DNA from: an uncultured Prevotella sp.
Lineage (GTDB): Bacteria; Bacteroidota; Bacteroidia; Bacteroidales; Bacteroidaceae
Length of the DNA: 59,934 nucleotides
Direction of reading: 5' to 3'
NCBI GenBank assembly: GCA_905198745.1
Contig: CAJKDU010000011.1
Location: forward strand, 1 to 59,934
The notes below the pieces were generated by a model. That model did not search any database. It was not told the DNA's origin and worked only from the letters and a program-made list of their open reading frames with translations. Shown in pieces: positions 9,097 through 16,140 of the stretch. A program made the translations under genes and the position numbers. Each line of letters begins with the position of its first letter. The first letter of the stretch is position 1.

Positions 9097-9648
9097 TCAG
9101 TTCGTAAGTTTTTTCGGTGGTTTGATGTGTAGCAGGTCCATTACGCCGGTGACCGACATGTGAATCTTGTCAAAGTTGTCCATCAGATTCACGTCGAGCG
9201 TATGTTTTGCTTTAGAATAGTAAGTCTCTCTCTTTTCCAGTTGCTCCCTAATGAAAACCTTCACCTCTTCGGGAGTCTTGTTGAGCAACAACGGCCTTAC
9301 GCTCTTGCCCATCTTCAGATGGTCGTAGAGCACTTCCGGCGAAGCCTTGAGGTAGACGGTTTCGCCTTGCCGGTTCATGTATTCCATGTTGTCGAAGAAG
9401 CAGGGCGTGCCGCCGCCGCAGCTGATGATGACGTCTTCGAATTCGGCCACTTCGTGGAGCATGTTGTGTTCTATTTGGCGGAATCCCTCTTCGCCGGATT
9501 CCCGGAATATCTCAGCCACGGTCTTGTGCATGCGTGTTTCGATATACCAGTCCAAATCGTAGAACTGTAGGCCGAGCTCTTTTGCCAGAGCCTTGCCTAC
9601 AGTTGTCTTTCCTGCTCCCATATAGCCTATGAGAATGATTCGTTTCAT
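9097..9648 (-). CDS. aroK: shikimate kinase
   Basis: A 183-residue P-loop kinase of the aromatic amino acid pathway that phosphorylates shikimate at the 3-hydroxyl. It shows Walker A GYMGAGKTTVGKALA at the N-terminus, the shikimate-binding DLDWYIETR, and SCGGGTPCF in the middle. The lid segment is GKSVRPLL. The start ATG at 9646-9648 overlaps the topA stop in an ATGA junction, so translation is likely coupled to topA. A longer reading frame would begin inside topA and is not needed. Confidence 0.94.
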   Translation of the reverse strand: MKRIILIGYMGAGKTTVGKALAKELGLQFYDLDWYIETRMHKTVAEIFRESGEEGFRQIEHNMLHEVAEFEDVIISCGGGTPCFFDNMEYMNRQGETVYLKASPEVLYDHLKMGKSVRPLLLNKTPEEVKVFIREQLEKRETYYSKAKHTLDVNLMDNFDKIHMSVTGVMDLLHIKPPKKLTN

Positions 9649-11957
9649 TTCTTTTTCTGTGGTGTGTTCACAATGTCCATACACTCTTGGTAAGTGAGCT
9701 CGGCTGCTTTGTCGATCAGCGCCTTGGGCATGCGGTAGTTCTTGCCGTCGTAGGCTATGTATGGGCCGTAGCGTCCGTTGAGCACTTCGAGTTTGCTGTC
9801 TTCCTCGAAGGTCTTGATGTGGCGTTGTTTCTCCTGCTTGCGCTTTTCCTCAATCAGGGAGATGGCCGTGTCGAGTTCCACGGTGAGTGGGTCTGCGCCC
9901 TTGGGAAGCGACACGTATTTCTTGTCGTGCAGCACGTAGGGACCAAAGCGGCCTGCGCCTATGGTGACGGGCTTGCCCTCGTATTCGCCCACCTGGCGTG
10001 GCAACTTGAATAGTTCGAGCGCCTCGTCAAGGGTGATAGTCTCTATGCTCTTGTCTGCGGGCATCTGTGAGAATCGTGGCTTCTCCTCGTCGTCGGCAGA
10101 ACCTATCTGTACCACCGGGCCGAAACGTCCGATCTTCACAAACACGGGCTTGCCGCTCTTGGGGTCTATGCCCAGTTCGCGCTCGCCGGCCTTGTGCTCG
10201 GAGCGTGCGTTCATGGTCTTTTCCACTTCGGGCTCAAATGTCTTGTAGAACGTCTTGAGCATTTTTGTCCATTCCGTCTTGCCTTCGGCAATCTTGTCGA
10301 ACTTCTCTTCCACCTTTGCTGTGAAGTTGTAGTCCATGATGCCAGGGAAGTTCTCCATCAGGAAGTCGTTGACCACGATGCCGATGTCTGTGGGAAGAAG
10401 CTTGCCCTTGTCGTTGCCAGCCATCTCGGTCTTGGTCTTGGTGGTTATCTGTATGCCCTTGAGCGAATCGACGGTGAATTCGCGCTCTATGCCCTTCTTG
10501 TCACCCTTGTGCACGTATTCACGTTGCTGGATGGTGCTGATGGTAGGTGCGTAGGTGGATGGGCGGCCGATGCCAAGTTCTTCGAGCTTGTGCACCAGAC
10601 TGGCTTCTGTATAGCGTGACGGGCCTTGGCTGTAGCGTTGCGTGGCCACAATCTCGCGGCGTTCCAGTTCGTCACCCTTGCTCATGGTGGGGAGCATGCG
10701 TCCGAAGTCTTCCTGCGATTCGTTGTCGTCGTCGCTCGATTCCTTATACACTTTGATGAATCCGTCAAAGGCAATCACCTCGCCGTTGGCCACGAACTGC
10801 TCGTCGCAGGTGCTGATTTCTATGTTGACAGTGGTCTTCTCTATCTGGGCGTCGGCCATCTGTGAGGCGAGTGTGCGCTTCCAGATGAGTTCGTAGAGTC
10901 TGTTTTCCTGTGGCGTGCCGTCTATTTTCTGCTTGGTCATGTCGGTGGGTCGGATGGCCTCGTGTGCTTCCTGTGCACCCTTGGAGTGGGTGGTGTAGTT
11001 GCGTGGCTTGCTGTATTCCTTGCCATAGACGTTGACAATCTCTTCCTTGCTGGCGTCGATGCAAAGCTTGGAGAGGTTTACCGAGTCTGTACGCATATAG
11101 GTGATGCGTCCGTTCTCATACAGATGTTGTGCCACCATCATGGTCTGCGACACGGTGAAGCCCAGTTTGCGGGCGGCTTCCTGTTGCAGGGTAGAGGTGG
11201 TGAATGGCGGTGCCGGAGTGCGCTTGAGTGGCTTCTGGCTCACGGCAGAGACGGTGAACTTGGCGTCTTTGCATTTGTCGAGGAATGTCAGTGCCTCTTC
11301 ATGCGTCTTGAAGCGTGTGTTGAGTTCCGCCTTGACTTCCGAGACGGTGCCGTCGGCATTGTTGAGCGCGAAGATGGCGTTCACCCGGAAGAAAGGTTCA
11401 CTGTTGAAGTTCTGTATTTCGCGTTCGCGTTCGACGATGAGTCTCACGGCCACGCTCTGCACACGTCCGGCTGAAAGTGCCGGCTTCACCTTGCGCCAGA
11501 GAATGGGCGAGAGCTTGAAGCCCACCAGTCGGTCGAGCACACGGCGTGCCTGCTGCGCGTCTACCAGGTTCATGTCGAGGTGACGTGGAGTCTCAATGGC
11601 CTTCATGATGGCGGGCTTGGTAATTTCGTGGAAAACGATGCGGCTTGTTTTCTCTTCGTCCAGTCCGAGCACCTCGCACAGGTGCCATGAAATGGCTTCT
11701 CCTTCGCGGTCTTCATCGGACGCCAACCAAATCTTCTTGGCTGCCTTGGCGTTTTTCTTCAAGTCTGCCACTACGGCTGCTTTCTCCTTGGGTATCTCGT
11801 AGTCGGGCTCGAGGGTCTTTATGTCTATGCTGAGTTCTTTCTTCTTGAGGTCGCGGATATGGCCATACGACGACATCACCTTGTAGTCGCTGCCTAAGAA
11901 TTTCTCGATGGTCTTTGCCTTGGCGGGGCTCTCGACGATAACTAAATTTTCTTGCAT
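9645..11957 (-). CDS. topA: DNA topoisomerase I
   Basis: A 770-residue type IA topoisomerase that relaxes negative supercoils by single-strand passage. The TOPRIM domain begins at ENLVIVESPAKAKTIEKFLG and has the acidic metal site WLASDEDREGEAI. The catalytic tyrosine lies in GRITYMRTDSVNL. The C-terminus lacks classical four-cysteine zinc fingers and instead has repeated basic modules ending in GPYV or GPYI (GRFGPYVLHDKKYVSL, GRYGPYIAYDGKNYRM), as in other Bacteroidetes. The ATG at 11955-11957 is chosen because it directly precedes the TOPRIM strand. It heads the operon topA-aroK-speA-argB, and its promoter region holds a striking inverted repeat. Confidence 0.95.
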   Translation of the reverse strand: MQENLVIVESPAKAKTIEKFLGSDYKVMSSYGHIRDLKKKELSIDIKTLEPDYEIPKEKAAVVADLKKNAKAAKKIWLASDEDREGEAISWHLCEVLGLDEEKTSRIVFHEITKPAIMKAIETPRHLDMNLVDAQQARRVLDRLVGFKLSPILWRKVKPALSAGRVQSVAVRLIVEREREIQNFNSEPFFRVNAIFALNNADGTVSEVKAELNTRFKTHEEALTFLDKCKDAKFTVSAVSQKPLKRTPAPPFTTSTLQQEAARKLGFTVSQTMMVAQHLYENGRITYMRTDSVNLSKLCIDASKEEIVNVYGKEYSKPRNYTTHSKGAQEAHEAIRPTDMTKQKIDGTPQENRLYELIWKRTLASQMADAQIEKTTVNIEISTCDEQFVANGEVIAFDGFIKVYKESSDDDNESQEDFGRMLPTMSKGDELERREIVATQRYSQGPSRYTEASLVHKLEELGIGRPSTYAPTISTIQQREYVHKGDKKGIEREFTVDSLKGIQITTKTKTEMAGNDKGKLLPTDIGIVVNDFLMENFPGIMDYNFTAKVEEKFDKIAEGKTEWTKMLKTFYKTFEPEVEKTMNARSEHKAGERELGIDPKSGKPVFVKIGRFGPVVQIGSADDEEKPRFSQMPADKSIETITLDEALELFKLPRQVGEYEGKPVTIGAGRFGPYVLHDKKYVSLPKGADPLTVELDTAISLIEEKRKQEKQRHIKTFEEDSKLEVLNGRYGPYIAYDGKNYRMPKALIDKAAELTYQECMDIVNTPQKKK

Positions 11958-11975
11958 AATTCTGTCTGTACGTAC

Positions 11976-12018
11976 TAATGTGGGCGCAAAAGTAAGAAAA
12001 AGTTTTGCTCCCACATTA
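11976..12018 (-). promoter_or_regulatory. topA promoter with a flanking 16-base inverted repeat
   Basis: The minus-strand -7 box TACTTTTG (11987-11994) is embedded in an inverted repeat. The left arm taatgtgggcgcaaaa (11976-11991) pairs with ttttgctcccacatta (12003-12018) with one mismatch. The arms overlap and flank the -7 element, so the structure could be an operator. It could also melt or extrude as a cruciform in response to supercoiling, which would be fitting for topA. No clear -33 TTTG was found at ideal spacing. Confidence 0.45.
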
Positions 12019-12071
12019 TTATATAAGTTAATTTTCTGTTTTTTTAAGTTTTGTGCTTGTGCGGGTTTCCC

Positions 12072-12599
12072 TTATTTCTTTTCGAGTAGCTCTCTGTATT
12101 TGTAAAGCCCCTGTCGCACAGAGCGCAAGCCAAACTGCTCGATGGGCAGGTTGTCGAGGTCCATCCACATGCATTCGGCAGCGTCGTCGGCAGCATGGAG
12201 AGGGGTGAGGTCGTCCACGGTGCAATCGTAGAAAAGGTCGAGCGTGTGCACGTTGACGCCCGAATAAAGATAGATGTTGGGTTGGCTGAAGATGTAGCGC
12301 TTGGCCGTCACCAGAAGTCCTGTCTCCTCGTGCACTTCCCTGACAAGGCTCTCCTCGGCAGTCTCGTTGGTGTCGCAGAATCCTCCGGGCAGGTCAAGCG
12401 TGCCCTTGGCTGGCTCGTTCTTGCGGCGTTCCACGAGTAGTTCTCCTTTCTCGTTGCGGATGAATGCCACTACGGCGGCACTTGAATTCATGAAATACTC
12501 GAATCCGCAGTTTTCACACTTCTTGCTCTTTTCGCTTTCAATCTCGAAATGAGAACTGCCGCACACGGGACAGTATCTGAATTTATCCAAAATATGCAT
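12072..12599 (-). CDS. Nudix hydrolase with N-terminal zinc ribbon
   Basis: A 175-residue protein. The N-terminus carries two CxxC-type pairs (CPVCGSSH and CENCGFEY) that form a zinc ribbon. These are followed by a Nudix domain whose box reads GGFCDTNETAEESLVREVHE and continues ETGL, matching GX5EX7REUXEEXGU. Such proteins hydrolyse nucleoside diphosphates linked to another group; the exact substrate (for example NADH, ADP-ribose or a damaged nucleotide) cannot be read from the sequence. It is transcribed in the same direction as topA and ends downstream of the esterase promoter region, but lies upstream of the topA promoter and is probably a separate unit. Confidence 0.88.
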   Translation of the reverse strand: MHILDKFRYCPVCGSSHFEIESEKSKKCENCGFEYFMNSSAAVVAFIRNEKGELLVERRKNEPAKGTLDLPGGFCDTNETAEESLVREVHEETGLLVTAKRYIFSQPNIYLYSGVNVHTLDLFYDCTVDDLTPLHAADDAAECMWMDLDNLPIEQFGLRSVRQGLYKYRELLEKK

Positions 12600-12691
12600 C
12601 TTTCTATAAATCTTTCTATGCCCCGAAACCTAAAAATGCAAGCTTCGTCACATACTTTCTTTTTCGTGCTGCAATATTACGAAAAAAACGT

Positions 12692-12699
12692 TATCTTTG
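12692..12699 (+). promoter_or_regulatory. putative -7 box for the secreted esterase
   Basis: TATCTTTG matches the TAnnTTTG -7 consensus and lies 29 bases before the esterase start codon. No TTTG was found at the ideal upstream distance, so the call rests on one box. Confidence 0.4.
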
Positions 12700-12728
12700 C
12701 AAGAGAAACATTAAAAAAGTAGCAGACA

Positions 12729-13553
12729 ATGAAAAAGTATCGCTTTCTTTCAATCCTTTGCCTGATGGCTGTCGCTTTGATGGCTTCGGCACAGAAACCT
12801 GTAGAAATCAATCTTTGGCCCAACGGGGCACCCAACGACAACGGCAATCCGAAAGACACCGCCAAGGTTATCGTCTATCTGCCCAATGCCAAGAAGGCAA
12901 CCGGGCGTTGTGTGGTGATATGTCCCGGCGGCGGCTACAGTCATCTTGCCATGGCGCATGAGGGCAAGGACTGGGCTCCGTTTTTCAACAACATGGGCAT
13001 TGCCGCCGTGGTGCTCAAGTATCGCATGCCCAAGGGCAACCGCGAAATTCCTGTGGCCGATGCCGAAGAGGCTGTGAAACTGGTGCGTCGCAATGCTTCG
13101 GCTTGGCACGTCAATCCCAACGATGTGGGCATCATGGGGTCTTCTGCCGGTGGTCATCTCGCCTCCACGCTTGCCACGCACGCCGCCAAAGATGCCAAGC
13201 CAGACTTCCAGATTCTTTTCTATCCTGTCATCTCGATGATTCCGGGCTACGGCCATCAGGGCTCGCTTGACAATTTCCTCGGCAAAGACTCGAAGAAGAA
13301 GGATCAGAAGGACTACAGCAACGACATGCAGGTGACCCGCTCCACACCCCGTGCCTTCATCGCTTTGAGCGACGACGACCATGCCGTGCCGCCTGCCAAT
13401 GGCGTGAACTATTATCTTGAACTCTATCGGCACGATGTTCCTGCCTCGCTTCACGTTTATCCTACTGGTGGACATGGATGGGGCTCACGTAACAGTTTCA
13501 TGTATCACAACGAGATGGAACTGGAACTTCGCGCATGGTTGCGTAGTTTTTAG
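12729..13553 (+). CDS. secreted alpha/beta-hydrolase, probable carbohydrate acetylesterase
   Basis: A 274-residue exported hydrolase. A signal peptide covers about residues 1-21 (cleavage near ASAQ). The oxyanion region VVICPGGGYSHLAM, the nucleophile elbow GIMGSSAGGHLAS and the C-terminal TGGHGWG supply the catalytic serine and histidine; the acid is probably in LSDDDHAVP. This arrangement matches the BD-FAE/acetyl-xylan-esterase-like group common in Prevotella, whose members remove acetyl or feruloyl groups from plant glycans. Database labels such as endo-1,4-beta-xylanase B for relatives are not supported by the fold. It is a single gene followed by a strong terminator. Confidence 0.85.
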   Translation: MKKYRFLSILCLMAVALMASAQKPVEINLWPNGAPNDNGNPKDTAKVIVYLPNAKKATGRCVVICPGGGYSHLAMAHEGKDWAPFFNNMGIAAVVLKYRMPKGNREIPVADAEEAVKLVRRNASAWHVNPNDVGIMGSSAGGHLASTLATHAAKDAKPDFQILFYPVISMIPGYGHQGSLDNFLGKDSKKKDQKDYSNDMQVTRSTPRAFIALSDDDHAVPPANGVNYYLELYRHDVPASLHVYPTGGHGWGSRNSFMYHNEMELELRAWLRSF

Positions 13554-13577
13554 ACGGTCGTTTGGGTATAAGCCAAG

Positions 13578-13634
13578 CATGGGAGACAAATGTATGGGAG
13601 TATGTTTTCGTACGTTTGTCTCCCATGTTTTTTG
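13578..13634 (+). terminator. rho-independent terminator after the esterase gene
   Basis: The 13-base arms catgggagacaaa (13578-13590) and tttgtctcccatg (13615-13627) are perfect complements and are followed by a run of seven T. It lies 25 bases after the esterase stop. Confidence 0.85.
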
Positions 13635-13754
13635 TGAGTCTTCCGGATTTTGGAGTGATAGTTGTGGCTACAAGGTTTCGATTGATACCTAAACGGGGAG
13701 GAATGTTCTGCCCCCTGCTTGGCTTGATTCTCTTGCCGTTTTGTTTTGACGACA

Positions 13755-14070
13755 GCCTTTACGCGCGCACGCGCGCGCAGGAAAAAGTTTTTGTTTTTTC
13801 ACCACTATCTATCACTTTTCTTGATATCTTACATTTCTTAGTTGACTGTAAGTGGTTTAAGTGGAGTGATAGATGCGTGATAGATGGGTGATATTTATCA
13901 CATCTATCACCGATTAGTCATGCTTGAGCAGAATGTCCAAAATCTGTCCTGCTGTTTGGGCATTCGATGCCCACGGCGTGGGCAATGAGTGCCCAGGCTG
14001 TGAGGCCACACGTAAGTCTGCCATTAACGCCTCTCAACTCTGCCACTAACACCTTGCGAATGGTCTATTG
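13755..14070 (+). repeat. mosaic intergenic repeat, element A
   Basis: This is non-coding DNA with a fixed series of modules. First is a CG-alternating palindrome (acgcgcgcacgcgcgcg), then a T-rich stretch. Next come ctatcacttttctt and two tandem gtgatagatg units, followed by their inverse catctatcac. Then two imperfect palindromes of the form GGGCAn..nTGCCC follow (13948-13995). Last are two 22-23-base units containing ctgccattaac (14012-14057). Element B at 23500-23765 has the first four modules in the same order on the opposite strand, and the last module recurs at 45651-45716. No reading frame explains it. The nature (MITE-like, REP-like or other) is unknown. Confidence 0.75.
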
Positions 14071-14076
14071 GGTTAG

Positions 14077-14295
14077 CTTATCCGTGCATACATCACTACG
14101 AATACTTCTTCCAGCGCAGCCATGCTGAGCATTGGAATTGGTGACGAAACTACAGCCATTGACCACCTCAATGCCATCAGCAGCGATGCAGAGGCAGAGT
14201 ATTACGACATGCAAGGTCGTCGCACCAACGGACTGCAGAAGGGACTGAATATCGTGAAGCGTGGAAACAAGACTTATAAAATCATTATAAAGTAA
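14077..14295 (+). pseudogene. 3' stump of a secreted protein gene
   Basis: The frame is open from just after a TAG at 14074-14076 to a TAA at 14293-14295 and reads like the last 70 residues of Prevotella surface or secreted proteins. It has a low-complexity linker, LSIGIGDETTAIDHL, then YYDMQGRRTNGLQKGLNIVK and a short basic end. No signal peptide or catalytic domain precedes it. The upstream sequence is element A, so the 5' part of the gene is gone. An internal ATG at 14122 could start a 57-residue product, but this is unlikely to be functional. Confidence 0.65.
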
Positions 14296-14308
14296 AAACA
14301 CAGAAGAC

Positions 14309-14452
14309 ATGAAAAAAGAATATATTAGATCGAAAATGCAGGTGCTGCCCATCACACCATGCACCATCCTCGCCGCATCGGAGTTGGAAGAAGGAAGAAG
14401 CGATGATGATAAGCCACAGATGGATCTAGATGGCTATTATTATGGCGACTAA
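14309..14452 (+). CDS. 47-residue peptide of the MKKEYI-type family
   Basis: The small frame starts MKKEYIRSKMQVLPITPCTI, continues LAASELEEGR and ends in an acidic, Tyr/Gly-rich tail (DLDGYYYGD). It begins 13 bases after the stop of the secreted-protein stump. Prevotella and Bacteroides genomes often carry peptides of this form (basic start, hydrophobic middle, acidic tail) directly after secreted-protein genes. Their function is not known. The leader-plus-acidic-tail form recalls precursor peptides, but no modifying enzyme gene is nearby. It survives although the gene before it has been lost. Confidence 0.55.
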   Translation: MKKEYIRSKMQVLPITPCTILAASELEEGRSDDDKPQMDLDGYYYGD

Positions 14453-14487
14453 CAACAGACGATAAGAAAACATTCCTAAAAATAGGT

Positions 14488-14525
14488 GAGGGCTGCAAAC
14501 AATGACAATGCTATTTGCAGCCCTC
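14488..14525 (+). terminator. hairpin terminator after the 47-residue peptide gene
   Basis: The 12-base arms gagggctgcaaa and tttgcagccctc are perfect complements, 36 bases past the stop. The T-tract after the stem is weak (cttgtg). Confidence 0.6.
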
Positions 14526-14722
14526 CTTGTGTACGGAAAGATTGTTGTCCGGCAAAACGGCTATCTTTGCCCATAGTTATGTCTTGACCCGATAAACACA
14601 GACACACAATGATCTCTCTAAATCATGGAAGGACCTTATATCTGTTCTGATACGGCGATGGCAGGTGCCGTTCCAGAATCAGGAAGAGCCAAGGTGTTGC
14701 AGAAGGTTCTGGCAAAAGAAAA

Positions 14723-14756
14723 CGTCCGCAAACTCTTGTACTCGAGTTTGCGGACG
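14723..14756 (-). terminator. rho-independent terminator of the TlpA-like gene
   Basis: The 13-base arms cgtccgcaaactc and gagtttgcggacg are perfect complements. On the minus strand they are followed by ttttcttttg. The stem lies 28 bases past the stop of the gene at 14785. The small plus-strand frame over this stretch is a by-product of the hairpin. Confidence 0.85.
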
Positions 14757-14784
14757 CTATATGTGATGATGAAATGCTATGGTC

Positions 14785-15951
14785 TTAGAGCAAGTTGGCG
14801 ATGGCCTCGTCGAGGTTCTTGATTTGGCTGTCGCGAGCTTTGAGGGTGTTGGTCTTGTCTATGAGATAGTAGGCGGGCAACTGCTGCACGTTGTAGAGAC
14901 GCACGTTCTGTGAGTTCACGCCGTCAGCGTCGCGGACGTTGATCCATGGCAAGGCCGCCGTCTGCTCTTTCCAGAAATGCTCGTCGGGGTCGAGAGAAAC
15001 CATGTAAATCTCGAAACCTTGTGCATGATACTTGTTGTAAAGGCTGCGCAAGTGCATGATCTGTTCGGTACTCTTGTCGGAGGCAAACACGTGGAACATC
15101 AGCATGACAGCTTTCCCCTTGAGGTCAGACAGTCGGCGTGTCACGCCGTGGTTGTCTTGCAATGCCATGTCGATGATGCCAGTCTGCTGAACCTTGCTGG
15201 CGTCAATCTGCATCTCTCGCTGCTCGTTCTCCACAATGCGCACGGTCTTCATTCCCTCGATGGCAATGTTGTGCAGGTTCTTGCCGCGCTCGGAGTTGGG
15301 ATAGTAGGTGTCCCAGCTGGTTGCCACGGCGGCAAACATCTTGATGTCGTCCTTGTTTTGGCGCGGATTGAAGATGAGGCGGCTGCCTATGGCCTGAAAG
15401 AGGGCGAAATAGGAAGAAGCCTTTCCCGGTGCTTTGATGATGTAGTTGAGTTTCACGTCGGTCTTATAGGCATTGATGAGCCCCTCAATGCTGTCGTTGG
15501 CCTGCTGCTCGGTGAAATGGTTGTTCATGGCCACTGCCTGTACGCGTGCCTGCAGGTCCATCTGCTTGAGCGCCAACTCCTTGATTTTGCTGCACTCCTC
15601 AGATCCCTTCACCTCGTATTGCGAGGCCATGCCCGGATAGGTGGCCTTGACGGTGATGTTCTCGGTGGAGTCAACGGCGAGGTTTATGATTTGTCCGGCA
15701 ATGCGCAGACGGTAGAATTCAGGGTTGGAGGGTGCGTCCTGGCTGAAGCTGAACGACCCGTCGGCAGAAAGTTTCACGGAGTCTACTGCCACAGGTCCGT
15801 CGAGACTCATGTTCTCAAAATAGAGCATGGAATCCTTGGCACCGGCTATCTCTCCGCTCACGTTAAACTTCTTCCCGGTGCAGGAAGTGATGGCAAGGGC
15901 TGCCAGTACGAGTGCAGCAGAGACAAGCACTCTTGATATGTTCCTTTTCAT
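14785..15951 (-). CDS. TlpA-like thioredoxin-fold lipoprotein lacking the CxxC site
   Basis: A 388-residue exported lipoprotein. The signal peptide ends in a lipobox (ALAITSC), so it is anchored to a membrane on the periplasmic or surface side. The N-terminal part (about residues 25-125) resembles the DUF4369 domain that precedes TlpA-like domains in Bacteroidetes. The C-terminal part has the thioredoxin-fold landmarks DLKGKAVMLMF, YMVSLDPDE and the cis-proline strand QQLPAYYLID. Where family members have WCxPC the sequence reads HVFASDKSTEQ, so the redox cysteines are missing. A thiol-disulfide exchange role is therefore unlikely, and it may act as a binding or chaperone protein. The ATG at 15949-15951 is chosen because it immediately precedes the signal peptide. 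Confidence 0.85.
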   Translation of the reverse strand: MKRNISRVLVSAALVLAALAITSCTGKKFNVSGEIAGAKDSMLYFENMSLDGPVAVDSVKLSADGSFSFSQDAPSNPEFYRLRIAGQIINLAVDSTENITVKATYPGMASQYEVKGSEECSKIKELALKQMDLQARVQAVAMNNHFTEQQANDSIEGLINAYKTDVKLNYIIKAPGKASSYFALFQAIGSRLIFNPRQNKDDIKMFAAVATSWDTYYPNSERGKNLHNIAIEGMKTVRIVENEQREMQIDASKVQQTGIIDMALQDNHGVTRRLSDLKGKAVMLMFHVFASDKSTEQIMHLRSLYNKYHAQGFEIYMVSLDPDEHFWKEQTAALPWINVRDADGVNSQNVRLYNVQQLPAYYLIDKTNTLKARDSQIKNLDEAIANLL

Positions 15952-15976
15952 GTCTGTTTGATGTTCAATTTGGCTG

Positions 15977-16007
15977 CAAAAGTAATGCAATTAGCCCAAA
16001 CGGCAAA
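15977..16007 (-). promoter_or_regulatory. promoter of the TlpA-like gene
   Basis: On the minus strand TTTG (16004-16007) is followed after 19 bases by TACTTTTG (15977-15984), an excellent match to the Bacteroidetes vegetative promoter. Transcription should start about 20 bases before the start codon. Confidence 0.7.
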
Positions 16008-16067
16008 ATTTTACCTTTACAAACTCGCAGGCAATCATAAAAAAGAATAATTAATCGGCGTTTCTGC

Positions 16068-16096
16068 TTGAGTTACACTTTATTTGGTTATCTTTG
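16068..16096 (+). promoter_or_regulatory. promoter of pnp
   Basis: TTG (16068-16070), 18 bases, then TATCTTTG (16089-16096). The start codon of pnp lies 44 bases downstream. This promoter is divergent from that of the TlpA-like gene. Confidence 0.6.
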
Positions 16097-16140
16097 TGCG
16101 ATTTTTATATAGATGTAGAAAAACAATAAGTTTTTATTAG

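Noticed and set aside
9649..9684. N-terminal extension of aroK inside topA
   Set aside because: The P-loop start MKRIILIGYMG at 9648 and the ATGA junction with topA fit better.
13760..13790. CG-alternating stretch as a CpG methylation or restriction target array
   Set aside because: A matching stretch in element B and the shared module order show that it is part of a repeat element; no evidence for a methylation role.
14625..14822. 65-codon plus-strand frame between the small peptide and the TlpA-like gene
   Set aside because: It runs through a perfect terminator hairpin and into the antisense end of the next gene, and shows no protein-like features.
14977..15936. 319-codon plus-strand frame
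   Set aside because: It is antisense to the TlpA-like lipoprotein gene, which has a signal peptide, promoter and terminator.
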